This document shows positions 43,588 through 44,567 of a DNA stretch of 44,567 bases, in pieces; positions within the stretch are counted from its first letter, which is position 1, and each line of letters starts with the position of its first letter. Source of the DNA: CAYZUC01 sp964481705 (GTDB lineage Bacteria > Bacillota > Clostridia > Lachnospirales > Lachnospiraceae); NCBI GenBank assembly GCA_964481705.1, contig CAYZUC010000013.1:1-44567 (forward strand). Reading direction: 5' to 3'. The notes below the pieces were generated by a model. The model did not search any database. It had not been told where the DNA came from and worked only from the letters and a program-made list of their open reading frames with translations. A program made the position numbers and the translations under genes.

Positions 43588-43605
43588 TTTTGCCTTCCCT
43601 TTTTT
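43564..43605 (+). terminator. Possible terminator after the YitT gene
   Basis: GAAGG (43564-43568) can pair with CCTTC (43593-43597), with an inner AAAAT/ATTTT stem (43577-43581 with 43587-43591), followed by six T (43600-43605). The stem has internal gaps and overlaps the stop codon, so it is only a weak candidate. Confidence 0.35.
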
Positions 43606-43708
43606 AGTGTTTTGTATTAAAATATAGTTTGGGTAACGAAGTTTTCATAAATCGTATATGGGGTACGTTTGTGGATATTGTATAGAAACAAGACAAGGAG
43701 TGGAGAAG

Positions 43709-44567
43709 ATGATTTCTAACCAGATACTTCAAACAACGATTGAGGGTCTTAAATCAATCACAAGAATCGATTTGTGCATTATTGATACGGAGGGCAAGAC
43801 ACTGGCTACCACGTTTCAAAATGCCAACACCAATGAAGATGACGTGATAGCATTCGCAAAATCTCCGGCTGATTCTCAAGAGATTAAGGGAAACCAATTT
43901 TTTAAGATATTTGATGATCAGCAATTGGAATACATCCTACTGGCAAATGGCGGAAGCGATGATGTCTATATGGTGGGAAAAATTGCAGCTTTCCAGATAC
44001 AAAATCTTTTGGTAGCATACAAGGAGAGATTTGACAAGGACAACTTCATTAAGAATCTGTTGCTGGACAATTTACTCTTGGTTGATATCTACAATCGTGC
44101 AAAGAAGCTTCATATTGAGACTGAGGTTCGACGTATCGTAATTTTAGTGGAGACTGCTTCTGAGAAGGATACCAATGCACTCGAAAGCATCCGTGGATTG
44201 TTTGGCGGCAAGACCAGAGACTTTGTAACTGCGGTAGATGAAAAGAATATTATTGTGGTCAAAGAGCTGGAAGCCATGGAGAATTACCTGGAAGTGGAAA
44301 AGGCAGCCGAGACAATTCTGTCTACATTGACCAAGGATGCTCATACTAAGATACATATTTCCTATGGTACAGTGGTAAATGAACTGAAGGATGTCAGCCG
44401 TTCCTACAAGGAAGCCAAAATGGCACTTGACGTCGGCAAGATTTTCTTTGATGACCGCGATATTGTAGCATACAGTTCGTTGGGGATTGGACGTTTGATC
44501 TATCAGCTTCCCATTCCGCTTTGCAAGATGTTTATTAAGGAGATTTTTGATGGTAAATCACCGGATG
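43709..44567 (+). CDS. CdaR/PucR-like transcriptional regulator, N-terminal part
   Basis: This is a gene cut by the right edge; 286 codons are visible. The start ATG 43709 has AAGGAGTGGAGA upstream. The N-terminal region (about 1-130) looks like a ligand-sensing domain (LCIIDTEGKTLATTF). It is followed by a GGDEF-like degenerate domain (about 130-260), with IHISYGTVVNELKDVSRSYKEAKMALDVGKIF, a hallmark of CdaR-type activators. The C-terminal helix-turn-helix (HTH_30) must lie beyond the window. The target genes are not visible here. Confidence 0.82.
   Translation, partial: MISNQILQTTIEGLKSITRIDLCIIDTEGKTLATTFQNANTNEDDVIAFAKSPADSQEIKGNQFFKIFDDQQLEYILLANGGSDDVYMVGKIAAFQIQNLLVAYKERFDKDNFIKNLLLDNLLLVDIYNRAKKLHIETEVRRIVILVETASEKDTNALESIRGLFGGKTRDFVTAVDEKNIIVVKELEAMENYLEVEKAAETILSTLTKDAHTKIHISYGTVVNELKDVSRSYKEAKMALDVGKIFFDDRDIVAYSSLGIGRLIYQLPIPLCKMFIKEIFDGKSPD

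Overview
The window looks like a chromosomal segment of a Lachnospiraceae-type member of the Clostridia (Bacillota). Supporting signs are moderate GC content, strong AGGAGG-type ribosome sites, frequent TTG and GTG starts, RNase J with a YlbF-family protein, IreB-RuvX-DUF1292 synteny, type III glutamine synthetase, a CvfB-type S1 protein, CdaR-like and YitT proteins, and a YjfB-type motility protein that hints at a flagellated gut or rumen bacterium. The genus cannot be fixed from the sequence alone.

Layout. (1) 1-8820: the end of dnaK, dnaJ, a convergent GDP-mannose pyrophosphorylase, then prmA, rsmE, a cysteine desulfurase and thiI (translation-machinery modification and sulfur transfer), then a large membrane protein of the DUF6311 type. 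(2) 8867-16207: an HPr-like gene lacking the catalytic histidine, divergent mtaB, then ireB-ruvX-DUF1292, RNase J, ylbF, a short MltG-like protein, trmR and trhP. This part is tRNA wobble and anticodon-loop modification, RNA decay and cell-envelope control. (3) 16207-30944: a surface-glycan region. Two DPM1-like polyprenyl-phosphate sugar transferases and a GT4 enzyme come first. A divergently transcribed GT10 fucosyltransferase follows. Then comes a tightly packed nine-gene operon: GT2, GT2, hexapeptide acyltransferase, GT-A enzyme, asparagine-synthetase-like amidotransferase, PglK/MsbA-like ABC exporter, GT2, DegT-family sugar aminotransferase and GT11 fucosyltransferase. (4) 30942-36171: type III glutamine synthetase, a polytopic PTPS-related membrane protein, tRNA-Gln(CTG) and a cysteine hydrolase. 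(5) 36348-39801: acyl-ACP thioesterase, cvfB, ridA, a small conserved protein of unknown function, a CPBP protease and a YjfB-like protein. (6) 39845-40468: a gene-free stretch made of one very large imperfect inverted repeat. (7) 40522-44567: a GT39-type membrane glycosyltransferase, a degenerate GT26 protein, a YitT protein and the start of a CdaR-like regulator.

How the genes fit together (inference). GDP-mannose made near the left end can feed GDP-fucose. The GT10 and GT11 enzymes could add alpha-1,3/4- and alpha-1,2-linked fucose to a lipid-linked glycan. That glycan would be built by the GT2/GT4 enzymes, modified by the aminotransferase, acyltransferase and amidotransferase, and flipped by the ABC exporter. 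Membrane GT-C enzymes that use polyprenyl-phosphate sugars, and others scattered through the window, could decorate it outside. The strongest candidates for something undescribed are the roughly 620-bp inverted repeat at 39845-40468 and the pairing of two fucosyltransferases that together could make a Lewis/H-antigen-like surface glycan.
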